Below are positions 38,913 through 48,699 of a stretch of 64,000 nt of DNA, one piece after another. The stretch lies in the NCBI GenBank assembly GCA_001695595.3, contig MBPM02000009.1, positions 1,116,001 to 1,180,000 of the forward strand. The letters are read 5' to 3'. Position 1 is the first letter of the stretch; each line of letters begins with the position of its first letter. This DNA comes from Plasmopara viticola. Its lineage: Eukaryota; Oomycota; Peronosporomycetes; Peronosporales; Peronosporaceae. The position numbers and the translations under genes were made by a program. Below the pieces are notes generated by a model. It ran no database searches and was not told where the DNA came from. It was given only the letters and a program-made list of their open reading frames with translations.

Positions 38913-39595
38913 GGAAGAGAAGGCGATCTTAGCTGTACTTGATTTTGTTTATTACCAATTGCTATGGACAAAAGTTAAGCATTTCTTTAGCGATTTGTAC
39001 ACCGCATCGTTCACTCACCGCTACAAAAATGCAAGCTTTCGTCTAAAGGACACACTTGACTCTTAAAGGGCGTACAACTTTAGCATGGCTAGTATACATA
39101 CGTGGTCTACTAAAATATTACAATATCACATAAATATTAGTCGTCTCTTGCAGAGGAATATGAGCAGATTTTGAATAATTTTTTTATAGGCGAAGAGAGT
39201 TGCGTATACTAGTTGCGGTCTTGCTTCAGATTTTGTTTAGACCCTTCTTCAGGATAAAGACGGCCGATCATAATAAATTGGTAAGAAAGTGAATTACCAG
39301 ATTTTCGTTAGTTCGGGTTATGATGGAAAGTATAAAGCAAAGCGATTTCGCGATTCAAACATTTGTTTCGTTATCATGAAATTGCTTGTAAACTAAGTGG
39401 TGGTAATTGAGCATGCGTTTCTTATCTTGTTTCTTTCACCTCCTACCTATGCCACTATGTTTAGTCGAGCATTAGCCGTCCTTCCTGCCATCAAAAAATT
39501 TATATTAAGTTTGACCACGTCAAGATTATAGAAACTAGATTGCAAAAATTACGAGAACACAGAGCGAATAATGCACTACACAAAATTTATAAACG
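38913..39595. other. Intergenic region between divergent EndoU and TFIIB-like genes
   Basis: The two genes start 843 bp apart on opposite strands. The EndoU side holds its upstream region; nothing else is coding. The TFIIB side contains the initiator-like sequence listed next. Confidence 0.5.
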
Positions 39596-39610
39596 GCTCA
39601 TTTTTTGGCC
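39596..39610 (+). promoter_or_regulatory. Oomycete initiator-like sequence
   Basis: GCTCATTTTTTGGCC lies 146-160 bp before the ATG of the TFIIB-like gene. It matches the GCTCATT start of the oomycete core initiator consensus, but not the CAWTTT part. A pyrimidine-rich run follows at 39630-39650, as expected of the flanking promoter region. A plausible transcription start, not proven. Confidence 0.4.
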
Positions 39611-39755
39611 ATAAACGATACTTCTCGTGTCCTCCATTTTGGTTTTTGTCCAACTAATCAGAGGAGTGCCACCCTCCATCGCGCTACCCCCTGGCCCCTC
39701 GCGCGCACGAGACCGTCTCGATTTTACTACCTTGGTATCAATAAAATCAGTAGTA

Positions 39756-41524
39756 ATGGATCTTGATGCTGGAGCCGACGATTTCTTTGCGGCTTTGAAC
39801 CATGGCGCGACCGAAGACGTATTTACGGGTTTTGGGGCCGCTGAGGAGGCTAATCCTGCCGCGGAGGCCAGTGGACGCCTTTCGCTTGACGATGAGCCTC
39901 TTGTCATGGTGTGTAGTTATGGTTTTTGCCAGGATTTATTTTGTTAGAGAGAGAGAGCTTATGCGATTTTCCAGATTGACAAAAGGAAGAAGGCAGAAGC
40001 GATCAAGATTGCAGCCAAGAAGGAAGCAGCAGTGCGTGCTGCTGCTTCCAGAGCTTCTCGACACACTGACGAACCGGATTTGCCTATGGAGGAACGCATT
40101 GTAAACCTGCTGGTACCCGAATTGAAGGTAAACGACGTGGTGCTGCTGATTCGCAAGATGAGGCAGGCAGGCAAGTCGGATGCCGACGAATTTACGGACC
40201 TTGACGCAGAGCAAAAGACGGGTAATTACTTGCTTAACTCTTGCATTGATAGAGCGTCGAGATTTTGAACGATTATACTTGGTCTTGAAATTGTGTGCTG
40301 CTTCGGGCGCGAACAGCACCGCGATTCCGATGTGAGACTTGTGGCAATACGGAACAGAATAATTTCATCACCGACTACGCACGTGGAGACACGATTTGTA
40401 ATGGTGTTGATGGCAATGGATGCGGTACAGTTGTCCAGGACCATATCGTACACGAAGGTAGTGCGTACCGAAAGTTTGAAGGCGAAGAGGACAAGTCCCA
40501 CCACGGACCTGCACCAAACAAATTGTTTTCAACGGGACATAACTTGCGGACACTGATTTCGCAGGTAATTCAGAGAAAACGTTTGAATTTGGAAGTACAT
40601 ATTCACGCGTGCTGGTTTGATCTAGGATGGTGAAATGGCTGGCAACTTGAGACGGGCGGCCGAGTTTGTCGAAATGAATCTTAGTCAGATGGGTAAGGAT
40701 GAAAGGAGGACACGAATTGGTTACAAGGACCAGGTACGATAAACGTCCTTCCTTGCATTTTCAAGTGAGTTTTTTCACGCCAGTGGCATTGTTTGTAGAT
40801 GAAACAAAAAGCATGCCGCTTGATCGACCACACGATGAGCAATTTGGATCTGCATGAAATTGTGGGAAGCCGGGCTAAGAAAATGTTTGCCGAATTTCGT
40901 GATGTGCGTGAGCACGTGCATCAATTTGATGCAATGGTAGCTGGCTGCGTGATTGCAGCGTACATGGAGACGAGTAAGGAAATGTATTCAGCACAGAACA
41001 GCATTCGAATTGGTCAGAACAAGCAAGCTGGTGTTGCAAATCTAGCAATGCTACCGAACAAAGCTGTGGATGAGAAGAAGTTGCATCCTTTTACATGTGG
41101 ATTATGTGATATGAAATTTAATGCACGCCGCGGAATGCAGTTTCATAAATGCGCGGGAAAGCCGGAGGAGGACAAAGCAAAGGCCTCGAGTGCCACCAGC
41201 TTGACTCCTGTGGTGCTGCCTGATCAGTTTCAGGCTATTATTGAGATGAAGAATGGCAAGACGTGGTTTAAATGTCCTGTATGTTCACGTGTGTACGGAA
41301 AAGAGGATAGTTTGACAGAGCACATGATTCGGCACAAGAATCAGAGCAAGAAACGCAAGCACCATATAGAGAATCATACAATCGACTCGACGCGGTTGGC
41401 CAAAACCACCAAGCTGGCATCAGCAAACCCTTCTGTACAAGTGAATACACACGAGCAAGTCATGTTCCGTGGTGAAGGGCGGCGGGTGTGGCTTCAGCAT
41501 CTCTCCGAGGAACGACCAAATTGA
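39756..41524 (+). CDS. TFIIB-type zinc-ribbon / cyclin-fold protein with C-terminal C2H2 fingers
   Basis: Exons: 39756-39908, 39975-40221, 40253-40564, 40626-40733 and 40799-41524 (about 514 aa). The second intron would be only 31 bp (40222-40252), and one extra base in the CC at 40327-40328 breaks the frame just before the zinc ribbon. That ribbon reads CETCGNTEQNNFITDYARGD..CNG...GCGTVVQDHIV..GSAYRKF, as in TFIIB. The part after it (DGEMAGN..VREHVHQFDAMVAGCVIAAY) fits a degenerate cyclin fold. Near the C-terminus are a CGLCDMKFN finger and a classic C2H2 finger, CPVCSRVYGKEDSLTEHMIRH. TFIIB-like factors recruit RNA polymerase to promoters; the DNA-binding fingers are an unusual addition. 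It is convergent with the DNLZ gene, 131 bp apart. Whether this is the core TFIIB or a paralogue cannot be told from one window. Confidence 0.8.
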
Positions 41525-41655
41525 TTGAGCTGAAGTTACCATGAGCAGATAGAACCACGAGACAAGTCAAAATTGTAGCCATCGCACACAACATACACCA
41601 GTCTAGCTCAATGTTTCAAAGACCTCATTGCTAGTGTAGTATTCTATAAAAATAT

Positions 41656-42195
41656 CTAATCCTTGCTCTTGATACCGAGAACATCGTTCTCTGTGAGCTC
41701 AAGAACGTTTTTCTCCGTGACAAAACGGACTTTTTCACCCTTTTGCTTCAGCAAGCTCTCTACATCCATCGCGTCGTCCTCGAACCAACCCAATCGATCG
41801 GCAATCAGGTGCAAATTCTCGCAACCGGGACACCGCACCAGCACAACGCCCTTGTAGTAAGCGTGTTTACTAATGGTCTTGGCTGATCGCGTTTCGCATA
41901 CGCTGCATGTGTAGACCATCACAAACTTGTCGCCTGAGCTCTCGACACCTGGTGTGGTGGAAAAGTTGGGGGTAGTGATCGCAGCAGTCGCTTGCGAAAC
42001 GGGTGCAATAGAGTCGTCTCGTTGAGTGGTAAAGCGATGGCCATGCGCGTGTGCGAACGAAGTGCAAGTTGGGCGGAGCATATATGCAGTAGTTTTGGCT
42101 GTGCATGCTTGACGAAGCGCCTGAGATGAATGTGACTGAAACAATAGTAATGGCCGCAGTACAGGCGTGCAACGCACTAGAGTTCGATGCCACAT
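41656..42195 (-). CDS. DNLZ: DNL-type zinc finger protein, mitochondrial Hsp70 escort (Hep1/Zim17)
   Basis: Single exon, 179 aa. Residues 1-60 are rich in Arg/Ser/Thr/Leu without Asp/Glu, a clear mitochondrial presequence. The conserved zinc domain is at about 93-140: C97-x2-C100 (TCSVC) then ETRSAKTISKHAY, C122-x2-C125 (CPGC), and ENLHLIADRLGWF, close to the family pattern. This protein keeps mitochondrial Hsp70 soluble and stimulates it, aiding import and folding. The closing helices contain an acidic/lysine-rich segment. The gene is intact and lies 131 bp from the convergent TFIIB-like gene. Confidence 0.95.
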   Translation of the reverse strand: MWHRTLVRCTPVLRPLLLFQSHSSQALRQACTAKTTAYMLRPTCTSFAHAHGHRFTTQRDDSIAPVSQATAAITTPNFSTTPGVESSGDKFVMVYTCSVCETRSAKTISKHAYYKGVVLVRCPGCENLHLIADRLGWFEDDAMDVESLLKQKGEKVRFVTEKNVLELTENDVLGIKSKD

Positions 42196-42381
42196 GCTTC
42201 CCAGGTCAGACCAACGTTAAGAGAATTTTACAATTTATTGTAAGCCAATTTGATTGTATGGTTAATATTAGAAAATCTCCCTTCTTATTTGTGAATTCCT
42301 GAGTCAACTGTACCAAAAAATGGTATTTTGGGTAGGTATCATTTTTTCGTGAGTCACCATTAATATATGCGAAATTTGTGC

Positions 42382-43077
42382 CTACGAGACATTAAGAGTC
42401 TGCTTCCGTCGATTCTTGAGACTGCTGAACTTTGCCTTGAGCTGACTGTCTGATAACCCACCCTCATTGTACGTGGAGCGATACACAGCGAGCGCATGCT
42501 TTGATTTTGTGGTTGAATCACGGTCGAGCAACGATTCGAAGAACGCATCTGCAGCTCTAGGACGCACTAAACTCTGCTCACTTGATGAACTAGGCACAAT
42601 CGAAGTCGGAGCGCGTGGCTTGACACTAATCCAAAACTTTGCAATTTCTTGTCGGATTTCGTTCTCGCTGGGGAGATTATATCGGTCTGGATGATGTTGC
42701 TGCAGTATCTCAAGCATTCCTCCAGGCCCAAGCTTATCTGACTGTCGCCGTTCTCCTTGGAGAAATAGCTCGTACAGTTCTGCGCGAAACTCAGCTGCAT
42801 ATCGCCTCCCATACATGGACCCTTTCTTCATCCGCATACCCCCGCCCGATTTGAACCCATGCGTGATAATACTGTCACCGATTGCGTATGGTCTTGATGA
42901 CCAATCGCTTGGACGTGTCGAACTCACCGATCTAAGACGATGGATCCTCGCGAGTCTCAGCTGTGGCTGCGTGCCCATACCAGGATTTAATGGCTTCTGG
43001 AGAAAAATAAAAAGCCTCGAAACATCACCAGGTTTTTTCGAGAGACGTGAATATGGGTCAGGAAGCTGTACCGGCAA
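42382..43077 (-). CDS. Hypothetical protein, possibly oomycete expanded family
   Basis: A 231-codon frame ends 186 bp upstream of DNLZ on the same strand. Its second half is helical, with MYGRRYAAEFRAELYELF, then a GPGGMLEILQQHHPDRYNLPSENEIR segment (split here for length) and a basic end, SDSQLKAKFSSLKNRRKQ. This reminds me of short oomycete-specific proteins that occur in large numbers, but I cannot name a domain. The first half is Arg/Pro/Ser-rich, with frames open upstream to about 43424 that could form a preceding exon. The hAT insertion begins only 416 bp beyond. Function unknown; a DNA-binding role from the basic tail would be inference only. Confidence 0.5.
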   Translation of the reverse strand: MPVQLPDPYSRLSKKPGDVSRLFIFLQKPLNPGMGTQPQLRLARIHRLRSVSSTRPSDWSSRPYAIGDSIITHGFKSGGGMRMKKGSMYGRRYAAEFRAELYELFLQGERRQSDKLGPGGMLEILQQHHPDRYNLPSENEIRQEIAKFWISVKPRAPTSIVPSSSSEQSLVRPRAADAFFESLLDRDSTTKSKHALAVYRSTYNEGGLSDSQLKAKFSSLKNRRKQTLNVS

Positions 43078-43484
43078 GGAGTACTTTCCTTTCTGGGCAG
43101 GGATTGGCTTGAGCTTGAGTGGTTACTCGAAAGAGGTCGCTATCCACGTAGTCGACACACGAGCATCTTGGGCGCTTGCTCTCGAAGACATTCTTCGATG
43201 GGCCGTGTTGGCCTCTCTTCCGCGTCATCTTGACAGCTACAGGGACGCCGTCGTGGTCGCATCCGCAGCGCTTGACACGGAACACCGCTCATTCTTGTGA
43301 GTTCAGCTGAGCGGCGCCATCGCGCTGAGCGGCTTGTCCGCTGTTGCTGAGTCAGAAGAGGAAGTGCGTCGCGCCGCACGCGATCCGGGTCAATTTGAAT
43401 GGCAAATCTCCGGCGCGAAGCCACAAACCGAACCCTTATATTAATTATGCCGGTTCTTTTAGACTTTTCATGTTGATGAGGCTA

Positions 43485-43492
43485 GAGATGGG
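43485..43492. repeat. Left target-site duplication of the hAT element
   Basis: GATGAGGC directly precedes the left terminus. The same eight bases follow the right terminus at 46620-46627. Eight bases is the standard duplication length of hAT elements. Confidence 0.95.
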
Positions 43493-43653
43493 GACGTCAG
43501 CTCAACGTTAAAAACGTTAAGCCGGTATCCGTTGACGTATTGCAAACGTTTTGAGACGTCCCGGCAACATTAATGTATAGTACACCACACGAGCAGTTTT
43601 GAACGGCTGAGATTGCAGGATAGAAGAAAGAGCCTACAACGCATCGTCCCCAG

Positions 43654-46013
43654 ATGGAGCTTCCACCATCGAATGATCCTACGCCGCCGCCCCTGTTTAA
43701 GATGCGCCGTATTAAGAAGGACGATTACTGGTCGTTCATCCGACTTGTAGCTCCAAACGCACAGCTACCACCGGGAAAGAAGGCGTGGGAATCGTCTGAT
43801 ACAAACTTGGCTTATTGTCTAAAGTGCAAAAGCTCTTTCAGCTTTAAATCAGGAAGTAGCGCCAGCATTCGAAAGCACATGAATGAGAAACATCCACAAG
43901 ATCTCAGCAGAGCTGGGCGTGAACAGGCATCCAAGCGAGTGGCGATCGCACTTCATGCAACGCGAAAATCTGATGCAATGATGTTTTCTCCGAGAAAGAG
44001 AACAAGAAAGATCGATCCAGCTGACGAAGAGATGGCCACAAGAGCTTTCATTGATTGGATTGCCAAACGACTGCGCCCACTAAGTGTTGCCGACGACAAG
44101 GAGCTTCGTGTTTTCTTGACGTTGATTCAGACGATGAGAGGTCTGTACGAGCTACCCTCTCGCCGCACTATAACTGAAAAAATGCAAAATCACTGTCAGT
44201 TCAAGCGATCGCTGGTAAAGACGCAGATTGCTGAAGATGCAGACTTCTATTCTCTCACATCTGACATGTGGACATCTCGAGCAACAGATAGCTATATTTC
44301 GCTAACTATTCATTTTGTGAATTCCAATTTTGAGATGATGACGTACACTTTGGATGTTATGAGTTTTCGTGGGAAGCACACTGGCACCAGGATTAAATGC
44401 AAACTGGGCGGGCTCATGCGCAAAAGTGGGGTCTAGATGTTTCTCGCGTTACCAAAATGGTACGTGATAACGGGTCGAACATTGTCAGTGCGTGTGATGC
44501 GCTAGGTGTGCAGCACTTCGGATGCGTGGCGCATACGCTACATTTGATTGTATCAGGAGCTCTCTCAAAAACAAGTGTCGAAGTGACAAATGTGGAAGAG
44601 GATAATGACGGGAACGAGGAAGGTAGGGAGGAGGTTGAAAATATTGTTGACATTGAAGATGAGGAGGAGCAGTGGATTGAGGACCCTGCAATTGAACTGG
44701 AAGCTATTGCGTTCTTGGAGCAAGAACTGGTAGAGATTGAATCCCAAACGATTGCAAGTTCTATAGACAACGTTTCGCATGAATCTGAGCCACTGGACGT
44801 TAATGCTGATGACACGCTGGATGGAGGTCTTCTTGATGGTTGTCTTAGTGTGCGGACAACAACTTCAATTCTAAACGCTATGAAGCAAGCCATGAGTGAA
44901 ACAAGAATGCATGTTTCTAGCTTTCGCAAAATTGTTCACTACTTCAACAAAAGTTCTAAAGGAAAAGACAAGTTGAAGTCGCTACAAAATGTGGCCGTAC
45001 CTCTTACCGTTATTTCAGATGTAGCCACTCGCTGGAATAGCACGCATCACATGATTCAACGCCTTCTGCAACTTCGTCCTAGTATCCAATCATTCATGGA
45101 GTTTATATTGACAGCGAAAGGCAAAGAAGAGTTCAGCGACGCAAGTATTGTGAGGCCCACTGGAGAAATGTGGTTTAGCATCCAATGCCTCGACAAGCTT
45201 CTCGTGGTTTTTGAGCTGGTAACCAAGACATTATCAGGTGGAACATACCCCACTGCTACGTTGATATATCCATGTATACGCCTTCTTGAAAAGCGACTAT
45301 TAAAGCAGAGGATATTTGCCAAAATATCGCCTGCTCACGCTGGAGAATATTACTATAGCTCGGTGCTGGAACGCATGCATCTCGTCCGTCGGTTTTTCTT
45401 GTTTTTGCTCCGAAAAAGATTCAAGCAATTACCTTTGGATGTGAAATATTGCTGCTTGCTTGATCCTCAATTCGTGCATGGTGAGTCACTGAACGCAACA
45501 GAAAAAATAGAAGGGAGGGAGTTCTTGGTGAGCGAGGCAATGCGCTCTGCTGGTGCTAATGCCGTCGATGATATCTACAGCACGTGCTCCGATGAGGATA
45601 GCGATGAAGAAGAAAACTTCATAAATGATCTCCTTGGACGCAAGCGAAGATCGCCTCATCCTCAAGTGCAAAACGGGTTGTCGCTTCGTGCAAAAGTAGA
45701 AGCAGAGGTGAATCGATACTACGATAGATCCCATCAAAAGGCACAAGAAAATACGTGCCAGAAGCAGAAGTCGAAAACACAGAAACTTGACGATGGTCTC
45801 AAGTGGTGGCGCGAAAATGGCAGTGATTTTCCGCTCTTAGCTCCTATTGCGAGGAAATATTTTGGCATGGTAGCTACATCAGTACCTTCAGAGCGCTGCT
45901 TCTCGTGGGCAGGAAACATTATTACAGCACGGCGTAATAGGTTGTCTTCTTCCAACCTAAGAGATCTCATTTTTCTTTACAGCAATACGATTGGCGAGGA
46001 ACTAGAGGAGTAG
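43654..46013 (+). CDS. hAT superfamily transposase with BED zinc finger, one frameshift
   Basis: Two frames, 43654-44436 and 44397-46013, together encode about 785 aa. The join is an AAAA run at 44422-44425, where the second genomic copy has AA; this copy therefore carries two extra A, shifting the frame. Domains in order: BED-type finger (YCLKCKSSFSF..IRKHMNEKH, residues ~55-80); the RNase H-like catalytic core with LTSDMWTSRATDSYISLT and RDNGSNIVSACDALG..GCVAHTLHL; and the C-terminal hAT dimerisation region (FPLLAPIARKYFGMVAT, VPSERCFSWAGNIITARRNRL). The enzyme would excise and reinsert the element by hairpin chemistry. As written it would be truncated unless the break is a sequencing error or frameshifting occurs. 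Confidence 0.93.
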
Positions 46014-46165
46014 TCGAAGACGTACGGTAGAAACGTGCTAAAGAGTTACATGTTGTAAATAAACTTTTTGCACAACTCACATCACCTTTAATGTGCCAGC
46101 AGCCGACTTGTCTTAAAAACTCTTCTCCCGTCCGTTCTTATGTTTGTGCAGCTTGAACATGGTAT

Positions 46166-46466
46166 TGTATTGTATTGTATTACGTTATCGCGTTGCCAAG
46201 TTATGCACGTGCTAGGCTCAGTCTGGCTAGTCCACGGCATAGAGTGGTGTCCGCATACGTCGGGTCTCGTTCGGCGGGCAGTGGAGCCAGCACCGTTTAG
46301 CGCTGACTTGGTAAGAGCCCAGGTGGCGTCCTGGTGCTGGAGACCGTCGCGTCGAGGGTGAGACTCGTTAGAGACCTGCAGATGCCCGAGAGCACCTGCC
46401 CGAAGCGCGTGAGCATTCAGGCCCCTCGCTTGGAAGGAGGGCGTCACCCCAACCTTTTCCGAAGCA
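46166..46466 (-). mobile_element. SINE-like element nested in the hAT transposon
   Basis: The element is read on the minus strand, from GCTTCGGAAAAGG (46466) to a tail of ATACA pentamers (46166-46180). It is flanked by 13-bp direct repeats TTGAACATGGTAT at 46153-46165 and 46467-46479. These repeats and the simple-repeat tail fit retroposition by LINE machinery. A close relative lies in inverse orientation at 46931-47258. No clear RNA polymerase III box A or B was recognised, so a LINE 3' end is an alternative. No protein is encoded. Confidence 0.8.
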
Positions 46467-46930
46467 TTGAACATGGTATGGTTTTAAACCATTGGTTTGA
46501 TAGGTTACAGTGTCTTTCCGAGACGTCAAACAACGTCTAAAAAAACGTGAACGGGAACCCTGAACGGGAACGGGAACTACATTTTTTTTACGTTAACACC
46601 GTTTACGTCCCCATCACTAGATGAGGCATGTCATCGAGCACCCAGCTGTCGCACAAATATGGAGCGATAGCTTTACGTCACCAATGATAACTCGAAAACA
46701 AAAGCAGATTGCGGCGATGTAGAACATGCGTTAGACTCATGTAAAGCAACCGTATCCAGTGGTGCATCAATGCGGCGGTTCTAAGCTTTTGCCGATTTCA
46801 CGAAACGGTAACTACCTCCCGTTTTTGGTACATTTGACTCAGAAATCCACAGTTAAATTTAGAAGAATAACGTTCTCTTTACAAATATATACAAAGAAAT
46901 ACGATATAGTCCTTTCCCATCGTAATTTAC

Positions 46931-47258
46931 GCTTCGGAAAAGGTTGGGGTGACGCCCTCCTTCCAAGCGCGGAGGCTAAATGCTCGCGCGCTTCGAGCAG
47001 GTGCTCTCGGGCATCTGCAGGTCTCTAACGAGTCTCACCCTCGACGCGACGGTCTCCAGCACCAGGGCGCCACCTGGGCTCTTACCAAGTCAGAGATAAA
47101 CAAAATAATGGAAGACCCTCACGGCCTCGGTGTTGGCTGCACTGCCCGCTGAACGAGACCCGACGTATGCGGACACCACTCTATGCCGTGGACTAGCCAG
47201 ACTGAACCTAGCACGTGCATAACTTGGCAACGCGATAACGTAATACATTACAATACAA
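46931..47258 (+). mobile_element. SINE-like element, second copy
   Basis: The head GCTTCGGAAAAGGTTGGGGT matches the nested copy and the tail has the same ATACA-type repeats (ACATTACAATACAAT). It is flanked by 11-bp direct repeats TCGTAATTTAC at 46920-46930 and 47259-47269. It differs from the nested copy mainly by about 27 extra bases at ~47090-47130 and scattered substitutions. The two copies face each other in inverted orientation. Confidence 0.85.
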
Positions 47259-47735
47259 TCGTAATTTACACAATAAAATATAGCCAAAATTTGCGCCATG
47301 ATGAAAGCAGTGTTTTAAAATTGATAGATTTCACAAGAAGATTTATTCATTACCTACTCCTTCTAGCCTTACTCATGTAAGCTAAAGTTGTACCATTCCA
47401 GCTTCATGGGACACTTAGGACAAAATTCACCGCATAAACCACAATTAGACTTGTAATTCTGTAGCGCTTAAAGCCCCACTCCACTAACTGCATCGCTTCT
47501 TAGGCTAAGCTTACCGTACATAAGCACGAAACGGACGTAGGCGTACCGACATACAGCAAGATTTGCTTTAGTAGACTTGATTATTGCCAGCGATATAGGC
47601 ACCACGTTAAATCCCATTGTAATATGTCATTTTGCATACGGGGATAAAGAAGTCAACGTGAACAATCCAATCCGTAGCTAATATCGAAATTATGCTTCAA
47701 GTTGCCACTATCAAACCCATCTAAAAGAACGATCA

Positions 47736-48690
47736 GTGAGGAAGAGAAGGAAATTGTACGACGATGACCACTTGCTAGCCGCAGTACAAAGATGCATTGA
47801 AGGAGAAAAAAATGTGGATGTATCGAGCGCTACAAGGATACCATATCTACACCAAAATTGTGTAAACAAACATCGAAAATTTGACATCGAGAATAAAAAA
47901 AAGCTGGATGAACAATCAGGACTGTGAGTTTGAGATTATGGGTTGGATTGTTAAAATGCAGTGTGCAGGTTTCCCGGTTTCCAGATCATAAAAATCCCAT
48001 GAAAGCAATGAGATTAATTAAGGTATGAACAGAAACTCTAGATCGCTCCGTGTGCTTGGTAATGGATGGTAAAGGAAATCCATTCGTCACCATGGTAAAC
48101 TTCTAGTTGTTGGAGAGGCTCAAGTAGTCAATCGTAGCCGTAACGAAGCGTCTAAATGCGTATTCAAATGTCTGTTTTGGACAGTGGTACGGTTGACTGT
48201 AATTGACGGTTTTAAAGCACACCAAGTATACAATATTTTTGAAACAGGTTTTCAAACTCAAAAGAAAACAAGAAAAAATCAAAAGGTAAAGGGAGCAAAA
48301 AATATGTGGGCAAAATGCGTCAAAGTAACTATTTACCTATCGTTGTGCGCAGCATGCTCGGCCTCTGGGCACATTATACCACCAACGTTCAGTTTGCTTA
48401 GCAAACATGTTGCTCGTACTGCGATGAATTTGTTGTTGAAGGGGTGACCGTGACGACGACAGAGAGCGGTTCTATGATGTTCTTTAAATGGACTAAATAG
48501 ATTTGTGAATCAACACCACCAAACGTAAAAGTACCTATCATTCTAATGTCTGATGGATACAATTCCTATGTATCAGTGGCAATCGTTGCAAAAAGCTCCA
48601 AAATACGAGACTTTGCTGGTTTGCTTACCGGCAAATGCTTCGCATTTGGTGCAGCCAATATTCTCGAGTTTTAGAAAGCCAATTCCTGCC
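47736..48690 (+). mobile_element. Decayed pogo/Tc1-type DNA transposon
   Basis: The first frame, 47736-47927, gives KRRKLYDDDHLLAAVQRCIEG...PYLHQNCVNKHRKFD (interrupted), resembling the helix-turn-helix start of pogo-type transposases. It continues in a different frame around 47950-47985 with WIVKMQCAGFPVSRS. At about 48550-48660 a frame gives LVCLPANASHLVQPIFSSF, matching the conserved PPN.TH.LQPLD block next to the last catalytic Asp (here changed). Stops and frame changes mean it is inactive. Termini could not be identified. Confidence 0.7.
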
Positions 48691-48699
48691 TCTATCCAA

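Larger units (their letters stand above)
43493..46619 (+). mobile_element. Complete hAT DNA transposon (3127 bp)
   Basis: The left end reads TAGAGATGGGGACGT; the right end, read inward on the other strand, is TAGTGATGGGGACGT. Both fit the TAGNG start of hAT terminal repeats, with 14 of 15 bases identical, and perfect 8-bp duplications GATGAGGC flank them. Internally there is one long transposase frame (see next entry). A SINE-like insertion (46166-46466) lies between the transposase stop and the right end, so it was added later. A related copy starts at 62738. Matching ends and duplications suggest a fairly recent insertion. Confidence 0.95.

Noticed and set aside
44414..44929. 171-codon minus-strand frame
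   Set aside because: It lies entirely antisense to the conserved hAT transposase and is only its shadow.
46140..46540. Small proteins encoded in the SINE-like copies (both strands)
   Set aside because: The frames arise from a GC-rich non-coding retroposon and are not shared in frame between the two copies.
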